Positions 62,730 through 64,000 of a stretch of 64,000 nucleotides of DNA are shown here, one piece after another. Made by a program: the position numbers and the translations under genes. This DNA is from Nostoc sp. UHCC 0926. GTDB lineage: Bacteria > Cyanobacteriota > Cyanobacteriia > Cyanobacteriales > Nostocaceae. The notes under the pieces were generated by a model that was not told where the DNA came from, searched no databases, and worked only from the letters and a program-made list of their open reading frames with translations. The DNA lies in contig NZ_CP117768.1 in NCBI RefSeq assembly GCF_028623165.1, positions 5,022,001-5,086,000 on the forward strand, in the 5' to 3' direction. Positions within the stretch are counted from its first letter, which is position 1. Every line of letters begins with the position of its first letter.

Positions 62730-63684
62730 TTGCCATTATTTTGTATGGAATCTAATCACTCATTAAAGCTAAACCGCCGCCAGTTTTTGCTGCGTTCAAC
62801 TATTACAGCAGGTGGAATTATTGCCACAAATTTTTTATCAAAATCTCAAGTTTTTGCCCAAGCGCCTGCCATTATCACTTCTGATAAAATGCGTCCTGCT
62901 ATACCTTATGGGGTAGCTAGCGGAGATATATGCAACGATAGCATTGTTATTTGGAGTCGCAGCGATCGCCCCGCCAAAATGATCGTAGAATACTCTACCA
63001 GCGAATCCTTTCGTAATGTGCAGCAAGTTGTTTGACCTAATGCTTTCATTATTAGACATTTTCATGATGGATGAGCGCACCTACCGGCGGCCAAATAGCT
63101 CTAATAATCAGCCAGTACCAAGTAAAGACATAGCATTTGCGGGTAGAACACAAATACAATGGTTAAAAAGGCAATTGCTGTCAGAAAAAGCAACATGGAA
63201 GGTGATTGCTAGTGATATGCCTTTGGGACTGATAGTTAGAGACGGTAGTACAGACTTTAAAGCTTGGGCTAACGGAGATGGCCCAGCATTAAGAAGAGAA
63301 CTAAAACTTGCCGATTTACTACGATTTATCAAAAATAAGAATATCCAAAATGTTGTTTGGTTAACTGCTGATGTACATTATGCAGCAGCCCATTATTATG
63401 ACCCCGCCAAAGCGCAGTTTAGCGACTCCAAGACTTTTTGGGAGTTCGTCGCCGGGCCTCTGAACTCTGGTACATTTGGGCCTAACCAATTGGAAAATAC
63501 CTTTGGCCCGCAATTGATATTTCAAAGCCTTCTTCCAGGGATGAAAGCAAATCGACCCCCAAGTGAAGGTTTCCAATTGTTTGGAGGAGTCAAGATTGAT
63601 GCTTATACAAAGGTGATGACGGTAACGTTGCGTAACTTGGTAGGTGAAACTCTTTACAGTGTAGATTTGCCACCAGAAACATAA
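62730..63684 (+). pseudogene. PhoD-type alkaline phosphatase with internal deletion
   Basis: The first part (to TGA 63033-63035) has a twin-arginine signal (LNRRQFLLRSTITAGGI) and the N-terminal PhoD domain (VASGDICNDSIVIWSRSD). Most of the catalytic domain with metal ligands is gone. The second part resumes in another frame near 63040 (MMDERTYRRPNSSNNQPV) and runs through the C-terminal core (GRTQIQWLKRQLLSEKATWK, VVWLTADVHYAAAHYYDP, FWEFVAGPLNSGTFGPNQ). The loss of several hundred bases plus a frame change makes it non-functional. The 330-bp spacer before it (62403-62729) shows no gene. Confidence 0.85.
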
Positions 63685-63773
63685 ATCGTCAAAAGCCTAG
63701 CGATAAAAAGTTACTTGAAAGGCATTTAGGGGAACTCTATAACTGTAGTTCCAAGATTGTGTCTTCAAAATTT

Positions 63774-64000
63774 ATGACCAATGCACTTAACCACTCAATA
63801 GCTACACTTAATCTTTCTTTAGAACGCGATATATTTTTACGTACATTAATCAGAGAATTATCTGGCACATTGCAGGACGTAGTTGGCTTAGAAGAAGCCT
63901 CTGGATTTATTAGCGTAGTTGGTGAAAGGATAGGTAGGCAGCTTAACCAAGATTACAAATCTGCCCTGGAAGTCTCCAACCTTTCTCGAAAGCAGGTAGC
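63774..64000 (+). CDS. N-terminus of a methanogen-output-domain-like protein (truncated by window)
   Basis: ATG 63774 opens a frame that runs off the window end (75 codons). It reads MTNALNHSIATLNLSLERDI, then FLRTLIRELSGTLQDVVGLE, EASGFISVVGERIGRQLNQD and YKSALEVSNLSRKQV. The pattern resembles the cyanobacterial methanogen output domain 1 proteins often found next to two-component genes. That would fit the sensor kinase upstream. The assignment is from memory of the family and needs the rest of the gene. Confidence 0.55.
   Translation, partial: MTNALNHSIATLNLSLERDIFLRTLIRELSGTLQDVVGLEEASGFISVVGERIGRQLNQDYKSALEVSNLSRKQV

Noticed and set aside
1..64000. tRNA or rRNA genes
   Set aside because: I looked in the spacers for cloverleaf and rRNA-like sequence by eye and saw none; a tRNA scan would be needed to be sure.

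Overview
The window looks like chromosomal DNA of a filamentous, Nostoc-like cyanobacterium. The palindrome GCGATCGC (HIP1) recurs throughout. Cyanobacterium-specific genes are present (phycoerythrin and phycobilisome genes, NblA, Ycf54, a CAAD/CURT1-like protein, a KGK-domain protein). The spacers carry the mosaic repeats, 21-bp tandem arrays and MITE-like elements expected of heterocyst formers. Genus-level assignment is an inference; no rRNA or other marker gene is present.

Layout. 1-9050: end of a Pro-rich protein, glutaminase, two small genes decayed only by in-frame stops, a thioredoxin/NHL-repeat protein, a lipoprotein, a pair of exported proteins bracketed by a 39-bp repeat, a KGK/DUF952 pair and an RluD-type pseudouridine synthase. 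9600-22000: a phycobilisome/phycoerythrin island. cpcG, a zinc-protease-like gene and a CpcS/CpeS-family lyase lie on the minus strand. nblA, cpeB, cpeA, cpeZ and (after an insertion) cpeY lie on the plus strand, with cpeF and a small partner on minus. A decayed siderophore-uptake module (AraC regulator remnant, PepSY membrane protein, TonB receptor remnant) sits inside this island. 22200-29300: glgA, hemC, the first 21-bp x 9 repeat element next to a sensor-kinase remnant, a broken Uma2 gene, a LprI-like protein, a lipid kinase and a metallophosphoesterase. 29300-33500: a stress-type cassette (acidic hydrophilic protein, CAAD protein, BON lipoprotein, triple-module glycine-zipper protein with a nearly exact 645-bp duplication). 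34900-40700: a 1042-residue repeat membrane protein and an RTX protein whose leader is duplicated downstream and ends in a terminator there. 40800-49700: ilvD, an EACC1-caspase pair, hicBA, Uma2, pdxJ, a homologue of plant pathogen-related protein, ycf54 and a secreted protein. 49770-50540: transposase debris and the second 21-bp element. 50670-53900: a Ser/Thr kinase with MORN repeats, a Pro-rich secreted protein and an L,D-transpeptidase. 54200-64000: a MITE-like element, a divergent PAP2 protein, crtE, folD, a NUDIX hydrolase, an AI-2E family transporter, a sensor kinase split by one stop codon, an internally deleted PhoD phosphatase and the start of one further gene.

How it fits together. 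The clearest functional unit is the phycoerythrin island. cpeB/cpeA encode the subunits with all expected bilin cysteines; CpeY, CpeF, CpeZ and a CpcS/CpeS-type lyase attach or help attach phycoerythrobilin; CpcG docks rods to the core; NblA drives phycobilisome breakdown. No phycoerythrin rod linkers (CpeC/D/E) or CpeR activator are visible here. hemC (tetrapyrroles), ycf54 (chlorophyll ring E) and crtE (carotenoid/phytol precursor) belong to the same pigment economy but are scattered. The window also carries many broken genes (about ten), several broken only by TAA/TAG codons, which suggests ongoing gene erosion.

The best candidates for something undescribed are the zinc-protease-like gene abutting the lyase gene, the two-copy 9 x 21-bp element, the terminated copy of the RTX leader, the 1042-residue repeat protein and the EACC1-caspase pair.
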